From Ferranicluibacter rubi (lineage in GTDB: Bacteria; Pseudomonadota; Alphaproteobacteria; Rhizobiales; Rhizobiaceae), in the NCBI RefSeq assembly GCF_011603255.1, contig NZ_JAANCM010000014.1, positions 60,176 to 124,175 on the forward strand: DNA of 64,000 nt, written 5' to 3'. Below, piece after piece: positions 9,535-19,347 of the stretch. The position numbers were made by a program, and so were the translations under genes. Each line of letters begins with the position of its first letter. The first letter of the stretch is position 1. The notes under the pieces were generated by a model. It was not told the DNA's origin and did not search any database. It worked only from the letters and a program-made list of their open reading frames with translations.

Positions 9535-10689
9535 TTACGACAGTTCTAATACGTTGTCGATGACACGCAGGAAGATGCGAGCGCCGCGCTCGATCAGAAC
9601 GTCGGGAAAATCGTAATCGGGATTGTGCAGCGCCGGATGCGCCTCGCCGCTGCCGAGGAACAGCATGGCCGAGGGGCCGCAGGCGGCGAAGCGGCCGAAA
9701 TCCTCCGAGGCCCGCATTGGCAGCCCTGCCTCGTCATGGCTGATGTCCTCGTCGGTCAATGCCTGCCGGAGATGCGCGACCGCTTCCGGCGCGTTTTCGC
9801 AATGGTGGAAGATATCCGCGTAGTGGTAGGACAGGGTCAACCTTTCCTGCGCTGCGGTCTCCGATATCAGGGCTTCGGCGCGGGCGCAGAGGTTGGCCAT
9901 GCCGGCATCGGTCAGGGTGCGCAGCGTCGCCCAGACTTCCGCGCGGCCGGGCGCGATGCCGAACGCCGGTTCGCCGAGGACGGCATGGGTCAGCGTGACC
10001 ATGGCGAAGTCGGCCGAGGGAAAGGTGCCTTTGGACAGATCCGTCAGCTGGGGCATCAGGCGGGAGACGGCCTGCATGGGGGAGATGCCCGTTTCGGGCA
10101 TGGAGGCGTGCGCCGTCTTGCCGTCGAGAATGACGCACAGGCCGCGCGAGGCGCAGTTGACGGGCCCGGAGGCGAGCGCGACGTGACCGAGCGGCAGGCC
10201 TGGCAGGTTGTGCAGCGAGAAGGACAGGTCCGGCCGGATGTCAGTGAAGGCGGGATCGGCGAGCACGGCGGCAGCGCCCGCGCCGGTTTCCTCGGCCGGT
10301 TGGAACATCAGCACGACCCGCCCGCGGACGGGCCGCCGGCGTGCAAGGCCGCGAGCGAGCGCTGCCATGATCGCCATATGCCCGTCATGCCCGCAGAGAT
10401 GCCCCTTGCCGGGGATGTCGGAGCGGTGCGGGGCGTCGGAGATTTCGGGAATCGGCAAGGCGTCCAGCTCGCAACGGAACAGCAGCGTTGACCCCGGTGC
10501 GGTGCCCGAAAAGACCGCCGCCACGCCATGGCCGCCAAGGCCGGTGATGATGCGATCGGGCTTCAGCGCCGCCAGATGCGCCTGTACCCGCGCTGCCGTT
10601 TGCCGCTCCTCGCCCGAGATTTCCGGGTGGCGGTGCAGGTCGTGCCGGAACGCCACGAGTTCGACCAGATCCCTCTCCGTCAGAAACAT
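9535..10689 (-). CDS. M20-family amidohydrolase (HipO/hippurate-hydrolase-like)
   Basis: A 384-residue metal-dependent amidohydrolase of peptidase family M20D, which includes hippurate hydrolase, N-acyl-amino-acid deacylases and IAA-conjugate hydrolases. Visible features are RHDLHRHPEISGEE at the N-terminus, the metal motif HLCGHDGHMA, the catalytic Glu pair in FQPAEETGAGA, and the dimerisation-domain segment KTAHASMPETGISP. No signal peptide, so cytoplasmic. The start ATG 10689 has GGGAGAG a few bases upstream. It lies on the minus strand between cueR and the esterase with no obvious operon partner. The acyl-amino acid substrate is not predictable. Confidence 0.9.
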   Translation of the reverse strand: MFLTERDLVELVAFRHDLHRHPEISGEERQTAARVQAHLAALKPDRIITGLGGHGVAAVFSGTAPGSTLLFRCELDALPIPEISDAPHRSDIPGKGHLCGHDGHMAIMAALARGLARRRPVRGRVVLMFQPAEETGAGAAAVLADPAFTDIRPDLSFSLHNLPGLPLGHVALASGPVNCASRGLCVILDGKTAHASMPETGISPMQAVSRLMPQLTDLSKGTFPSADFAMVTLTHAVLGEPAFGIAPGRAEVWATLRTLTDAGMANLCARAEALISETAAQERLTLSYHYADIFHHCENAPEAVAHLRQALTDEDISHDEAGLPMRASEDFGRFAACGPSAMLFLGSGEAHPALHNPDYDFPDVLIERGARIFLRVIDNVLELS

Positions 10690-10764
10690 GCATGCTCTCC
10701 CGTTCGATGCGGGGCCATCATATCGTGTGAAGGCTGCTCGACAATGCCCAAGGTCCGAAAGGGG

Positions 10765-11211
10765 CTAGCCGATGTTCGCCCGTCCAAAGCGGGCGGAGAC
10801 CTCCGGCAGGTCTGATTCCGGTGGCGCATCGGCGAAATCGTCGAGGATCGGGCAATCCGGGCGGCCGTCGCCGTGGCAGTTACTGGCGAGATGGCGCAGC
10901 GTTGCGGTCATCGCGGCGATGGCGGCAGCTTTGCGGTCGAGTTCGGCGATGTGTTCGAGCGCGATCGCCTTCACGTCGCCGCTTGCCCGTGCGCGATCGT
11001 GCCAGAGCGCCAGCAGGGTTTTCATCTGTTCGACGGAAAAGCCGAGATCGCGGGCGCGGCGGATGAAGCGCAGCGTGTGGATGTCGGTGTCTTCGTACGT
11101 CCGGTATTGCGCCTCGCTGCGATGCGCGGGGGCGATCAGGCCGATCTGCTCATAGTAGCGGATCATCTTTGTGGAAACGCCGGAGGCCTTGGAGGCTTCG
11201 CCGATATTCAT
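10765..11211 (-). CDS. cueR: CueR, Cu(I)-responsive MerR-family regulator
   Basis: A 148-residue MerR-family activator. The winged-helix N-terminus ([20 protein letters not shown]) is followed by a long coiled-coil dimerisation helix. The metal loop has Cys112 and Cys120 in [12 protein letters not shown], the same positions as the Cu(I) ligands of Escherichia coli CueR. It would detect cytoplasmic Cu(I) and activate promoters with a 19-bp spacer; two such promoters lie upstream of copA and copZ here. Its start overlaps the copA stop by 4 bases, so it is the distal gene of a copA-cueR operon and would boost its own synthesis. Confidence 0.95.
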   Translation of the reverse strand: MNIGEASKASGVSTKMIRYYEQIGLIAPAHRSEAQYRTYEDTDIHTLRFIRRARDLGFSVEQMKTLLALWHDRARASGDVKAIALEHIAELDRKAAAIAAMTATLRHLASNCHGDGRPDCPILDDFADAPPESDLPEVSARFGRANIG

Positions 11212-13709
11212 GATGGCGTCCTTTCCGCGTGGATCGTGGGTGAGAAACGGCGCAGGCGCAGGGCATTGCCGAGAACGAAGACGCTGGACAGGCTCATGGC
11301 ACAGGCGGCGAGGATCGGGGACAGCAGCATGCCGTTCACGGGGTAGAGAACGCCCGCTGCGACCGGCACCAGGCTGACATTGTAGGCAAAGGCCCAGAAC
11401 AGGTTCTGGCGGATGTTGCGGATCGTCGCCTTGCTGATCGCGATGGCGCGCGGCACGCCGGCGAGATCGCCCGACATCAGCACGACATCGGCGCTTTCCA
11501 TGGCGATGTCGGTGCCTGTCCCCAGGGCGATGCCGATATCGGCTTCCGACAAAGCGGGCGCATCGTTGATGCCGTCGCCGACGAAGGCGACACGGGCGTT
11601 TTGCCGGAGCGCCTTCACCGCCTCGACCTTGCCGCCGGGCAGGACGTCCGCGACCACCTCGTCGATGCCGAGCGCGCGGGCAACGGCGTGGGCGGTGCGG
11701 CTGTTGTCGCCGGTGATCATCACGACCTTGAGGCCATCGGCCTTTAGTGCCGCGACGGCGGAGGCGCTGCCGTCTTTCACCGGATCGGACACGGCGATCA
11801 TGGCCGCCAGCCTGCCGCCGATGGCGGCATAGAGCGGCGACTTGCCGGCATCGCCGAGGGCGGCCGCCTGCGTGGCAAGCGCGGAAACGTCGATGCCGCC
11901 GTCGCGCATGGCACGGTCGGAGCCGACCAGCACGGCTTCGCCATCGATGACACCCTTGACGCCGGAGCCGGGAAGGGCGGCGACATCGGTCACGTTCACC
12001 AGGGTGATGCCGTCACGCTCGGCCGAGGCGACGATGGCTGCGGCGATCGGATGTTCGGATCGTGCTTCGAGGCTCGCGATCCGCCGCAGCACTTCGGTTT
12101 GCTCAAAGCCCTGCATGAGCACGAAGTCGGTGAGTTCCGGTTGTCCTTGCGTCAGCGTTCCCGTCTTGTCGAAAGCGACGACCTCGACATCGCGCAGGGC
12201 CTGCAGCGCATCGCCCTTGCGAAAGAGGATGCCGAGTTCGGCGGCACGTCCGGTGCCGACCATGATGGAAGTCGGCGTCGCCAGCCCCATGGCGCAGGGG
12301 CAGGCGATGATGAGGACGGCGACGGCGTTGATCGTTGCATGGGCCAGCGACGGCGTCGGCCCGAAGATGAGCCATGCCGCGAAGGTCAGGAGCGCGGCGG
12401 CAAGCACCGCGGGCACGAAGCGCGCTGTGATGCGGTCCACCATCGCCTGTATTGGCAGCTTCGCGCCTTGCGCCGTCTCGACCATGCGGATGATCTGCGA
12501 CAGCAGCGTGTCCGCTCCGGTCTTCGTCACGACGAAGGTGAAAGTGCCGGTGCCGTTGATCGTACCGCCGACGACGGACGCGCCCTCGGAGACCGCGACG
12601 GGCAAAGGCTCGCCCGTCATCATCGACTGATCGACCAGCGAGCGCCCCTCCACGACCTCGCCATCGACGGGGATTTTCTCGCCGGGGCGGATCAGCACAC
12701 GATCGCCAGGCTTGACTGCGCCGATAGCGACCTCCACGACGCCGTCCGCCCGGACCACGCGCGCGGTGCGCGCCTGAAGGCCCATCAGCCGTCGGATCGC
12801 CTGACCGGTGCGACCTTTCGCGCGCGCTTCCAGCATCCGGCCGAGCAGGATGAGCGTGACGATGACGGCGGCGGCTTCGAAATAGACATTGTCGGTGCCT
12901 GGCGGCAGCACGGATGGCAGGAAGGTGGCGACAACAGAGTAGGACCAAGCGGCCGACGTGCCGAGCACGACCAGCGCATTCATATCGGGCGCAAGCCGCA
13001 GCAGATTGGGCACCCCCTTGCGGAAGAAGGTGAGGCCGGGCCCGAAGAGAACCAGCGTCGCCAGCACGAACTGCAGGCGGCGGCTCATGTCCATGCCGAG
13101 CGTCGCCATCACAGCGTCGTGGATAGCGGGCACGACATGCGAGCCCATTTCGAGGAGGAAGAGCGGCAGGGTGAGCACGGCGGCAACGGTGAAGGCGCGG
13201 GCGAGCCGTCTGGCTTCCCGCGACTGGCGGTCGCCGGCGTCCGTCTCCGGCTGGCCCTCGGCCTGCGGCCGCACGGCGTAACCTGCTTTGACAATGGCGG
13301 CCTCGATCGCGGCGATCTCCGTGCCCTCGACCAGCCGGACGGTCGCAGTCTCCATCGCCAAATTGACGCTGGCCTCCTGCACGCCCGGCACAGCTGACAG
13401 CGCTTTTTCCACCCGCGCGACGCAGGAGGCGCAGGTCATGCCCTCGATGGGAAACGCTTGGGTGGCAAGCCTTGGCGTATAGCCGGCGGTCTCGATCGCT
13501 GCGACAATCCGTTTCGGTTCAAGGCTTGCGTCATGGGTCACGGTTGCCCGCTCGGTCGCGAGGTTGACGCTGGCGCCAACCACGCCGGGCACGGCGGCAA
13601 TGGCCTTTTCGACCCGCGCCACGCAGGAGGCGCAACTCATGCCGTCGATGGCAAGCGTCGTCGTCTTCGAGGCGGTAAGGGGTTGTTGAAGCGGGGTATG
13701 GGCGGTCAT
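11208..13709 (-). CDS. copA: CopA, Cu(I)-exporting P1B-type ATPase
   Basis: An 833-residue copper-exporting P-type ATPase of the inner membrane. It has two N-terminal heavy-metal-binding domains with GMSCASC and GMTCASC, the transmembrane CPC motif ([11 protein letters not shown]), phosphorylation site [19 protein letters not shown], and the Cu(I)-specific YN and MSLSS residues in the last helices (subgroup P1B-1). Three in-frame ATGs lie close together (13730, 13718, 13709). I choose 13709 because the CueR-type promoter would start transcription near 13733, and only 13709 has a well-spaced AAGGGA. It is the first gene of the copA-cueR operon. Confidence 0.96.
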   Translation of the reverse strand: MTAHTPLQQPLTASKTTTLAIDGMSCASCVARVEKAIAAVPGVVGASVNLATERATVTHDASLEPKRIVAAIETAGYTPRLATQAFPIEGMTCASCVARVEKALSAVPGVQEASVNLAMETATVRLVEGTEIAAIEAAIVKAGYAVRPQAEGQPETDAGDRQSREARRLARAFTVAAVLTLPLFLLEMGSHVVPAIHDAVMATLGMDMSRRLQFVLATLVLFGPGLTFFRKGVPNLLRLAPDMNALVVLGTSAAWSYSVVATFLPSVLPPGTDNVYFEAAAVIVTLILLGRMLEARAKGRTGQAIRRLMGLQARTARVVRADGVVEVAIGAVKPGDRVLIRPGEKIPVDGEVVEGRSLVDQSMMTGEPLPVAVSEGASVVGGTINGTGTFTFVVTKTGADTLLSQIIRMVETAQGAKLPIQAMVDRITARFVPAVLAAALLTFAAWLIFGPTPSLAHATINAVAVLIIACPCAMGLATPTSIMVGTGRAAELGILFRKGDALQALRDVEVVAFDKTGTLTQGQPELTDFVLMQGFEQTEVLRRIASLEARSEHPIAAAIVASAERDGITLVNVTDVAALPGSGVKGVIDGEAVLVGSDRAMRDGGIDVSALATQAAALGDAGKSPLYAAIGGRLAAMIAVSDPVKDGSASAVAALKADGLKVVMITGDNSRTAHAVARALGIDEVVADVLPGGKVEAVKALRQNARVAFVGDGINDAPALSEADIGIALGTGTDIAMESADVVLMSGDLAGVPRAIAISKATIRNIRQNLFWAFAYNVSLVPVAAGVLYPVNGMLLSPILAACAMSLSSVFVLGNALRLRRFSPTIHAERTPS

Positions 13710-13739
13710 AGGGAGCATCCCTTGTGTCATCTGCCGATA

Positions 13740-13770
13740 TAGGTAGTGCTTCCCATCATGGGAAGGTCAA
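13740..13770 (-). promoter_or_regulatory. CueR-activated copA promoter
   Basis: On the minus strand a -35 TTGACC (13770-13765) and a -10 TACCTA (13745-13740) are separated by exactly 19 bases, the over-long spacer characteristic of MerR-family activation. The spacer region carries the perfect dyad CTTCCCATGATGGGAAG (13749-13765), closely resembling CueR boxes of enterobacterial copA. Transcription would begin near 13733. Confidence 0.92.
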
Positions 13771-13819
13771 GGGGCATGACGGGAATGATCGCGTGAAGAG
13801 GCGGGGGTAGACGGATTGA

Positions 13820-14026
13820 TCAGAGCGGGGCGCGAAGACCGGGCGTATAGCCGGCAGCCGTGATGGCCGCGGCGATCTCTTCGGCGCTTGCGTCGGTTTC
13901 CACATCCGCCGTTTTCGTCGCGAGGTCGATACGCACTTTGGCTTGGCCATCGACGCTGTGGATGGCTCTTTCCACCGTGCTCTTGCAGTGGCCGCAGGTC
14001 ATGTCGGGTATGTCAAACGCGGTCAT
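13820..14026 (-). CDS. copZ: CopZ-like copper chaperone
   Basis: A 68-residue single heavy-metal-associated domain protein. The motif DMTCGHCKSTVERAI holds the two Cu(I)-binding Cys. It is expected to carry Cu(I) in the cytoplasm to CopA or CueR. ATG 14026 has AAAGGAGA at ideal spacing; a longer in-frame reading (to 14224) would run through the promoter and into cysN and is rejected. It has its own CueR-type promoter 29 bases upstream and ends about 50 bases before the copA promoter. Confidence 0.93.
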   Translation of the reverse strand: MTAFDIPDMTCGHCKSTVERAIHSVDGQAKVRIDLATKTADVETDASAEEIAAAITAAGYTPGLRAPL

Positions 14027-14054
14027 GGGGACGTCTCCTTTCAGATACGTCCCC

Positions 14055-14085
14055 ATGATAGGGCTTCCAACGCTTGGAAGGTCAA
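14055..14085 (-). promoter_or_regulatory. CueR-activated copZ promoter
   Basis: Minus-strand -35 TTGACC (14085-14080) and -10 TATCAT (14060-14055) have a 19-base spacer containing the dyad CTTCCAAGCGTTGGAAG (14064-14080). The -35 and the CTTCC/GGAAG arms match the copA promoter, so both should respond to the same CueR. Confidence 0.92.
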
Positions 14086-14111
14086 GGCTTACCTTGAGGT
14101 GCCTCCCGGCA

Positions 14112-15680
14112 TCAGCCGTCGAGCGAATCCAGCAGATCCTGCGCGCGCGCGACCGTAATGCGTCGGACTTCCAATTCGTCGCGGCGGCCAGCAACGAGGT
14201 CGCTAGCAAGGATCCGGTCCGCAAGATCGGCGGGCAGGGACAGGAGGACGCGGGTTTCCTCTGTATGGATGCCGCCCAGCGAAGAGCGCTTGCCCGTGAT
14301 CATGCCGCCGGCCACCGTATTGTTGGTGTCGGGGTCGATCAGGATGAAGGCGCCCGTCGTGCGGTTCTGCTCGTAGGCGTCAAACATGGCCTGTTCGTCG
14401 AAGGCGAGATGCACCTTGCCGATGGCGTTCATGGAGAGCGCGTCGGAGGGCCCCCACTTGCCGCTCTTCAGGTCCAGCTGGCTGACCGGCTCGACGCTGA
14501 CGCGCTGGCGGCGGGAGCCGCTCTTCAGCCAGTAGCGCTTGTTCGGCTGAATGCCATCCGGCTGCAACGCCACGATCTGCGCATCGAAGGCGACGCCGGT
14601 CTGGGGCTGGCTGTCGATGGCGACGATCATGTCGCCGCGCGACACATCAACCTGACGATCGAGCACGAGCGTGATCGCATCGCCGGCCACGGCCGCGTTG
14701 CGCACGAGGTCGAAGGTGACGATCTTGGTGACGTTGGCGACCATACCCGAAGGCAGGATGACGACGCTGTCGCCGGGCTTCACCGAGCCGCCGGCAACGG
14801 TGCCCTGATACCCGCGGAAGCTTTCGCCCGGACGCGACACGCGCTGGATCGGCAGGCGGAAGCCGGTCGTCTGGCCGGAGCGGACGGTGGCCAGCTCCAG
14901 AACCTCGACCAGCGTCGGGCCGTCATACCAAGGCATGGAGGCGCTGCCGTCATAGACGACGTTCTCGCCCTTCAGCGCGGACACCGGGATGGCCGTGACC
15001 TGACGCACGCCGAGCGACAGAGCGAGTTCGCGGAAATCATGGCTGATCGCGTCGAAGCGGGCGCGATCGTAGCCGGTGAGGTCGATCTTGTTGACCGCGA
15101 GCACGAACTGGCGAATGCCCATCAGCGTGGCGATGGTCGCGTGGCGGCGCGTCTGCTCGAGCAGGCCGACGCGAGCATCGACCAGCAGGATGGCGAGGTC
15201 GGCCGTGGAGGCGCCGGTTGCCATGTTGCGTGTATATTGCTCGTGGCCGGGGGTGTCGGCGACGATGAAGGAGCGGTTCTCGGTCGCGAAATAGCGATAG
15301 GCGACATCGATGGTGATGCCCTGTTCGCGCTCAGCCTGGAGACCGTCGAGAAGCAGTGCGAAGTCCGGCAGGCCGAGATCGTTCTGCTTGCCGCTCGAAT
15401 CGCGGGCCAGCGTCGCCGCCTGGTCTTCCTTGACGGCCTTGGTGTCCCAGAGCAGCCGGCCGATCAGCGTCGACTTGCCATCATCCACGCTGCCGCAGGT
15501 GATGAGGCGCAGAGGACGGCTGTCGCGCGGCGCGCGCGCTTCGGAGCCGGTGAAGGCCGTGACGTTGCCGGAGGAGACCTTGGTTTCGGCCGTGGTACGG
15601 GGGCCATTCTGCAGGTTTGCCTGATTGCCTGTGGCCTGAGTGCCTGTAGAGTGACTGCCTGTGGAAGCGGAAACGGTCAT
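14112..15680 (-). CDS. cysN: CysN, sulfate adenylyltransferase GTPase subunit
   Basis: A 522-residue GTPase subunit of ATP sulfurylase; with CysD it activates sulfate to adenosine 5'-phosphosulfate. GTPase motifs are GSVDDGKST (G1), DTPGHEQYTRNM (G3) and NKIDL (G4), followed by EF-Tu-like barrel domains. There is no fused APS kinase (CysC) domain, which would give about 630 residues. Residues 1-45 are an unusual Ser/Thr/Gly/Gln-rich extension encoded by repetitive DNA. The ATG overlaps the cysD stop by one base (TGATG) and AAGGA lies 8 bases upstream, so translation is coupled. Confidence 0.96.
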   Translation of the reverse strand: MTVSASTGSHSTGTQATGNQANLQNGPRTTAETKVSSGNVTAFTGSEARAPRDSRPLRLITCGSVDDGKSTLIGRLLWDTKAVKEDQAATLARDSSGKQNDLGLPDFALLLDGLQAEREQGITIDVAYRYFATENRSFIVADTPGHEQYTRNMATGASTADLAILLVDARVGLLEQTRRHATIATLMGIRQFVLAVNKIDLTGYDRARFDAISHDFRELALSLGVRQVTAIPVSALKGENVVYDGSASMPWYDGPTLVEVLELATVRSGQTTGFRLPIQRVSRPGESFRGYQGTVAGGSVKPGDSVVILPSGMVANVTKIVTFDLVRNAAVAGDAITLVLDRQVDVSRGDMIVAIDSQPQTGVAFDAQIVALQPDGIQPNKRYWLKSGSRRQRVSVEPVSQLDLKSGKWGPSDALSMNAIGKVHLAFDEQAMFDAYEQNRTTGAFILIDPDTNNTVAGGMITGKRSSLGGIHTEETRVLLSLPADLADRILASDLVAGRRDELEVRRITVARAQDLLDSLDG

Positions 15681-16633
15681 CAGAAATATCCTTCGCGTTT
15701 TTTCTTCTCCATCGAACCGGACTGGTCCCGATCGATGGCGCGGCCCTGACGTTCGGAGACGGTCGCGGTCTCGAGTTCTGCGATGATGTCGGTCAGCGTC
15801 GTGGCGTCGGAGCGGATCGCGCCGGTCAGCGGGAAACAGCCGAGCGTGCGGAAGCGAATTCGTTCCTGGCGCTTGGCCTCGCCAGGCTGCAGTTCCAGCC
15901 GCGGATCTTCCGCCAGGATCATCATGCCGTCGCGCTCGACCACCGGGCGTTCCGCCGCGAAGTACAAGGGCACGATCGGAATTTCCTCGGCCTGGATGTA
16001 GCGCCAGATATCGACTTCGGTCCAGTTCGACAGCGGGAAGGCGCGCACGCTCTCGCCCTTGCGGATCATGCCGTTATAGACGTTCCAGAGTTCCGGGCGT
16101 TGGTTGCGCGGGTCCCAGCGGTGGTCGGGCGTGCGGAAGGAGTAGATCCGTTCCTTGGCGCGGCTGGCCTCTTCGTCGCGGCGCGCGCCGCCGAAGGCCG
16201 CGTCGAAGCCGCCGGCATCCAGCGCCTGGCGCAGACCCTCGGTCTTCATGATGTCGGTGTAAAGCGCCGAACCGTGGGTGAACGGCGTGACGTTCTCGGC
16301 CGCACCGCGTGGGTTGATGTGCTCGATCAGGTCGAGGTCGTAACGCTTAACGATCTCGTCGCGGAACGCGATCATCTCGGCGAACTTCCAGCCGGTGTTC
16401 ACATGCAGCAGCGGAAACGGCACGCGGCCGGGGTAGAACGCCTTGCGCGCAAGGTGCAGGAGAACGGCGCTGTCCTTGCCCACGGAATAGAGCATGACGG
16501 GCTTTTCGAACTCGCCGGCCACTTCGCGGAAGATGTGGATGGCTTCGTTTTCGAGCGCCTTGAGATGCGGATCGAGCGGCGGGCGGGCGCTCTGCGGATT
16601 GTGAAGTTCCGTTTCCGGAAGCGTGAGGGACAT
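15680..16633 (-). CDS. cysD: CysD, sulfate adenylyltransferase small subunit
   Basis: A 317-residue ATP-PPi-loop subunit of ATP sulfurylase. The nucleotide loop reads [16 protein letters not shown]; other family segments are [29 protein letters not shown] and [15 protein letters not shown]. It forms the heterodimer with CysN. ATG 16633 is preceded by CTGGAGAC at good distance, and the gene lies 46 bases after cysH. Gene order cysH-cysD-cysN on one strand indicates one assimilatory sulfate operon. Confidence 0.97.
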   Translation of the reverse strand: MSLTLPETELHNPQSARPPLDPHLKALENEAIHIFREVAGEFEKPVMLYSVGKDSAVLLHLARKAFYPGRVPFPLLHVNTGWKFAEMIAFRDEIVKRYDLDLIEHINPRGAAENVTPFTHGSALYTDIMKTEGLRQALDAGGFDAAFGGARRDEEASRAKERIYSFRTPDHRWDPRNQRPELWNVYNGMIRKGESVRAFPLSNWTEVDIWRYIQAEEIPIVPLYFAAERPVVERDGMMILAEDPRLELQPGEAKRQERIRFRTLGCFPLTGAIRSDATTLTDIIAELETATVSERQGRAIDRDQSGSMEKKKREGYF

Positions 16634-16679
16634 CGGGTCGTCTCCAGTCTCGTTCGGTCGGGGTCAGGCGGGGCGCGCG

Positions 16680-17450
16680 TCAGGCGGCGCTACCGGCCAT
16701 AACCTTCTTCGTGTCGGGTATCGGCTGCGAAGCGGCTTCCGCCACGTGCAGGCCGCATTCGCGGGTTTCGTCGTTTTCCCACCACCAGCGTCCGGCGCGC
16801 TCCGGCTCGCCGGGCTTGATGGCGCGTGTACAGGGCTCGCAGCCGATCGAGGGATAGCCGCGACTGTGCAGCGGATTGACGGGGATCGCTTCTGCCACGA
16901 CATAAGCGCGGATCGTGTCGATATCCCAATCCGCAAGCGGATTGATCTTGATCAGCCCACGCTCGAGATCGGCTTCGGCAAAGGGCGTCTCGGCGCGGTT
17001 GCCGGACTGGCCACGGCGCAGCCCCGTGACCCAGTAGGTCGCGCCGGCAAGCGCTCGCGCCAAGGGCTTCACCTTGCGCACGCCGCAACAGGCATGGCGC
17101 GCCTCGATGCTCTCATAGAAGCCGTTTAGGCCATAACTCGCGGCATAGGCGTCGATATCCGCCTGCTCAGGATGGAAGCGCTTGATGAGGATGCCATAGG
17201 TCTCCTCGGTCGTGTCGATCAGCGCAACGGTCTCGTTGAACAGACGGCCTGTTTCGAGCGTGGACACCTCGATATCGAGCTTTGCCGTGCCGATGGCAGC
17301 AGTGATCACCTGATCCTCGATGCCAAGGCTGGTGGTGAACACGGCACGCCCGTCGAGAGACGCGACCAGCGCCAGCCTCTCGCCAAGGGTGAGACAGTCC
17401 AGCTGCCGGGCCAGCGCCGCAGCAGTTGTTTCAAGGGACATGGATGTCAT
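16680..17450 (-). CDS. cysH: CysH, APS-type adenylylsulfate reductase
   Basis: A 256-residue thiol-dependent reductase that turns activated sulfate into sulfite. The two cysteine pairs ACCGVRK and CEPC needed for a 4Fe-4S cluster are present together with the catalytic ECGLH near the C-terminus. This makes it the APS-reducing type rather than the cluster-free PAPS reductase, and fits the absence of an APS kinase gene or CysC fusion here. ATG 17450 has AGGA upstream; an ATG three codons later is an alternative. It heads the cysH-cysD-cysN operon. Confidence 0.93.
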   Translation of the reverse strand: MTSMSLETTAAALARQLDCLTLGERLALVASLDGRAVFTTSLGIEDQVITAAIGTAKLDIEVSTLETGRLFNETVALIDTTEETYGILIKRFHPEQADIDAYAASYGLNGFYESIEARHACCGVRKVKPLARALAGATYWVTGLRRGQSGNRAETPFAEADLERGLIKINPLADWDIDTIRAYVVAEAIPVNPLHSRGYPSIGCEPCTRAIKPGEPERAGRWWWENDETRECGLHVAEAASQPIPDTKKVMAGSAA

Positions 17451-17474
17451 GGGTTATCCTGTAGAGTTACCGCC

Positions 17475-17498
17475 TTTATCGCAGTCTCAGGTGATAAA
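17475..17498. promoter_or_regulatory. TTTATC/GATAAA dyad upstream of cysH
   Basis: An inverted repeat TTTATC (17475-17480) and GATAAA (17493-17498), 18 bases centre to centre, begins 25 bases before the cysH start codon. It is a candidate operator or promoter element for the sulfate operon; I do not recognise the regulator. Confidence 0.3.
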
Positions 17499-17526
17499 AG
17501 ACAGAAAAACGGATTTCCAATGGCAA

Positions 17527-17555
17527 GGGATCGGAGCAAATATCACTCCGATCCC
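17527..17555 (-). terminator. Hairpin between betA and cysH
   Basis: A 10-bp perfect inverted repeat GGGATCGGAG/CTCCGATCCC with a 9-base loop lies in the 174-base gap after betA and before cysH, both on the minus strand. The T-run is weak, so termination of the betA transcript is plausible but not certain. Confidence 0.5.
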
Positions 17556-17624
17556 GCAGGATCGGGAAAAACCACCCGAATACCGGGCGATTTCGGAAGC
17601 CGTTGCGATCTACCGTCCGCCCGT

Positions 17625-19262
17625 TTACGCCCGCGGGTTCACCCACGACTCTTGGTTGGAACGAGGCAGGGGCTGTTTTCCGAGGATATGGTCGGCGGCC
17701 TTTTCGCCGGTCATGATCGAGGGGCCGTTGAGGTTGCCGTAGGTGACGTGCGGGAAGATGGAGCTGTCGGCGACGCGCAGGCCCTCGATGCCGATGACGC
17801 GCGTTTCCGGATCGACCACCGCCATCGGATCGTTCGCGTCACCCATGCGGCAGGTGCCGCAGGGGTGGTAGGCGCTTTCCAGGTGCTCGCGCAGGAAGGC
17901 GTCGATATCTTCGTCGCTGGTGACGGTCTCGCCCGGCTGGATCTCCGGCCCGCGATAGGTGTCGAAGGCCGGCTGGCGGAAGATCTCGCGGGTGAGGCGG
18001 ACACAGTGGCGGAACTTCTCCCAGTCCTCCGGATGGCTCATATAGTTGAAGCGGATGACGGGGTCGGCCTTCGGATCGGACGATCGCAAGGTGACGGCGC
18101 CGCGAGATTTCGACAGGTTGTAGCCGACATGCACCTGGAAGCCGTGGCTTTTGGCCGCGGCCTTGCCGTCATAGGAGATGGCGACAGGCAGGAAGTGGTA
18201 CTGGATGTCGGGCTGCTTCAGCCCCGGCGCCGAGCGCAGGAAGGCGCAGGCCTCGAACTGGTTGGAGCTGCCGAGCCCCGTTCGCGTCATCAGCCATTGC
18301 GCCCCGGCGACACCCTGCCAGAACCAGGGCAACCAGGAATAGAGCGAAACCGGCTTGGTGGAGACCTGCTGGAAGTAGAACTCCATATGGTCCTGCAGGT
18401 TCGCGCCGACGCCCGGACGGTCGGCCTTGACCTCGATGCCCATCGATTGGAGATGAGCGGCTGGACCGATGCCGGAGAGCATGAGCAGCTTCGGCGAATT
18501 GAACGAGGAGGCGGAGACGATGACCTCGCGTTTCGCCCTGACGATCTCGACCGCGCCGCCGCGCTCGATCTCCACGCCGATGGCACGACCGTTCTCGATC
18601 ACGACGCGGCGGGCCAGTCCATGGACCAGCGAGACGTTGGGTCGCTTCAGGGCAGGTCGGAGATAGGCGTTGGCGGCCGACCAGCGGCGTCCGTTGTGGA
18701 TCGTCTGCTCCATCAGGCCAAAGCCCTCCTGCTTGGAGCCGTTATAGTCCTCCGTCATCTCGAAACCGGCTTCGCTGCCGGCCTTGATGAAGGCGTGGAA
18801 GAGTGGGTTCGTCACCGGACCGCGCCGCACGTGAAGCGGTCCATCGGTGCCCCGCCAACCCTCTTCCCCACCATGGGAATGCTCCATCCGCTTGAAGTAG
18901 GGCAGCACGTCGGCATAGGCCCAGCCGCGGGCGCCGAGCGCTTCCCAGCGATTGAAGTCCTCGGAATGACCGCGGACATAGACCAGCCCGTTGATCGAGG
19001 AGGAGCCGCCGATGACTTTGCCGCGCGGCGCGCTGATGCGGCGATTGTTAAGGTTCGGCTCGGGCTCCGAGTAATACCCCCAATTGTATCGCTTCATGCT
19101 CATCGGCCAGGCGAGTGCTGCCGGCATCTGGATGAACGGCCCGATATCGGACCCTCCGGCCTCGATGACGATCACGGTGTTCTTGCCGTCTTCGGACAGG
19201 CGGTAGGCGAGCGCGGAGCCGGCGGAGCCGGAGCCGATGATGACGAAATCTGCTTCTGTCAT
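17625..19262 (-). CDS. betA: BetA, choline dehydrogenase
   Basis: A 545-residue FAD-dependent GMC oxidoreductase. It oxidises choline to betaine aldehyde (and can go further to betaine) at the membrane. The N-terminal dinucleotide motif [17 protein letters not shown], the GMC signature [18 protein letters not shown], and the C-terminal HPCGTCRMG with catalytic His are all present. Length matches the family. The start has GGAG 8 bases upstream. In most relatives betA directly follows betB; here a toxin-antitoxin pair on the other strand separates them by about 700 bases, so betA may need its own promoter in the AT-rich stretch just upstream. Confidence 0.97.
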   Translation of the reverse strand: MTEADFVIIGSGSAGSALAYRLSEDGKNTVIVIEAGGSDIGPFIQMPAALAWPMSMKRYNWGYYSEPEPNLNNRRISAPRGKVIGGSSSINGLVYVRGHSEDFNRWEALGARGWAYADVLPYFKRMEHSHGGEEGWRGTDGPLHVRRGPVTNPLFHAFIKAGSEAGFEMTEDYNGSKQEGFGLMEQTIHNGRRWSAANAYLRPALKRPNVSLVHGLARRVVIENGRAIGVEIERGGAVEIVRAKREVIVSASSFNSPKLLMLSGIGPAAHLQSMGIEVKADRPGVGANLQDHMEFYFQQVSTKPVSLYSWLPWFWQGVAGAQWLMTRTGLGSSNQFEACAFLRSAPGLKQPDIQYHFLPVAISYDGKAAAKSHGFQVHVGYNLSKSRGAVTLRSSDPKADPVIRFNYMSHPEDWEKFRHCVRLTREIFRQPAFDTYRGPEIQPGETVTSDEDIDAFLREHLESAYHPCGTCRMGDANDPMAVVDPETRVIGIEGLRVADSSIFPHVTYGNLNGPSIMTGEKAADHILGKQPLPRSNQESWVNPRA

Positions 19263-19263
19263 G

Positions 19264-19292
19264 TTACTGGCTCCATCAGAAGTTTATTATAT
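19264..19292 (+). promoter_or_regulatory. Candidate promoter of the toxin-antitoxin pair
   Basis: TTACTG (19264-19269), a 17-base spacer and TTATAT (19287-19292) lie about 40-55 bases before the toxin start. The TATTATATAG core is the most AT-rich spot nearby and could also serve as a -10 for betA on the other strand. The element touches the betA start codon, so the two units could interfere. Confidence 0.45.
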
Positions 19293-19347
19293 AGCTTGGG
19301 GCTGCGATGCGATTGAAAGCTCTACCGGGGTGCTGTATCGTTTGGTC

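Noticed and set aside
17172..19316. Long plus-strand open frame of 714 codons opposite betA and cysH
   Set aside because: It is the antisense of two well-supported genes, with Gly/Arg-rich low-complexity translation and no family pattern.
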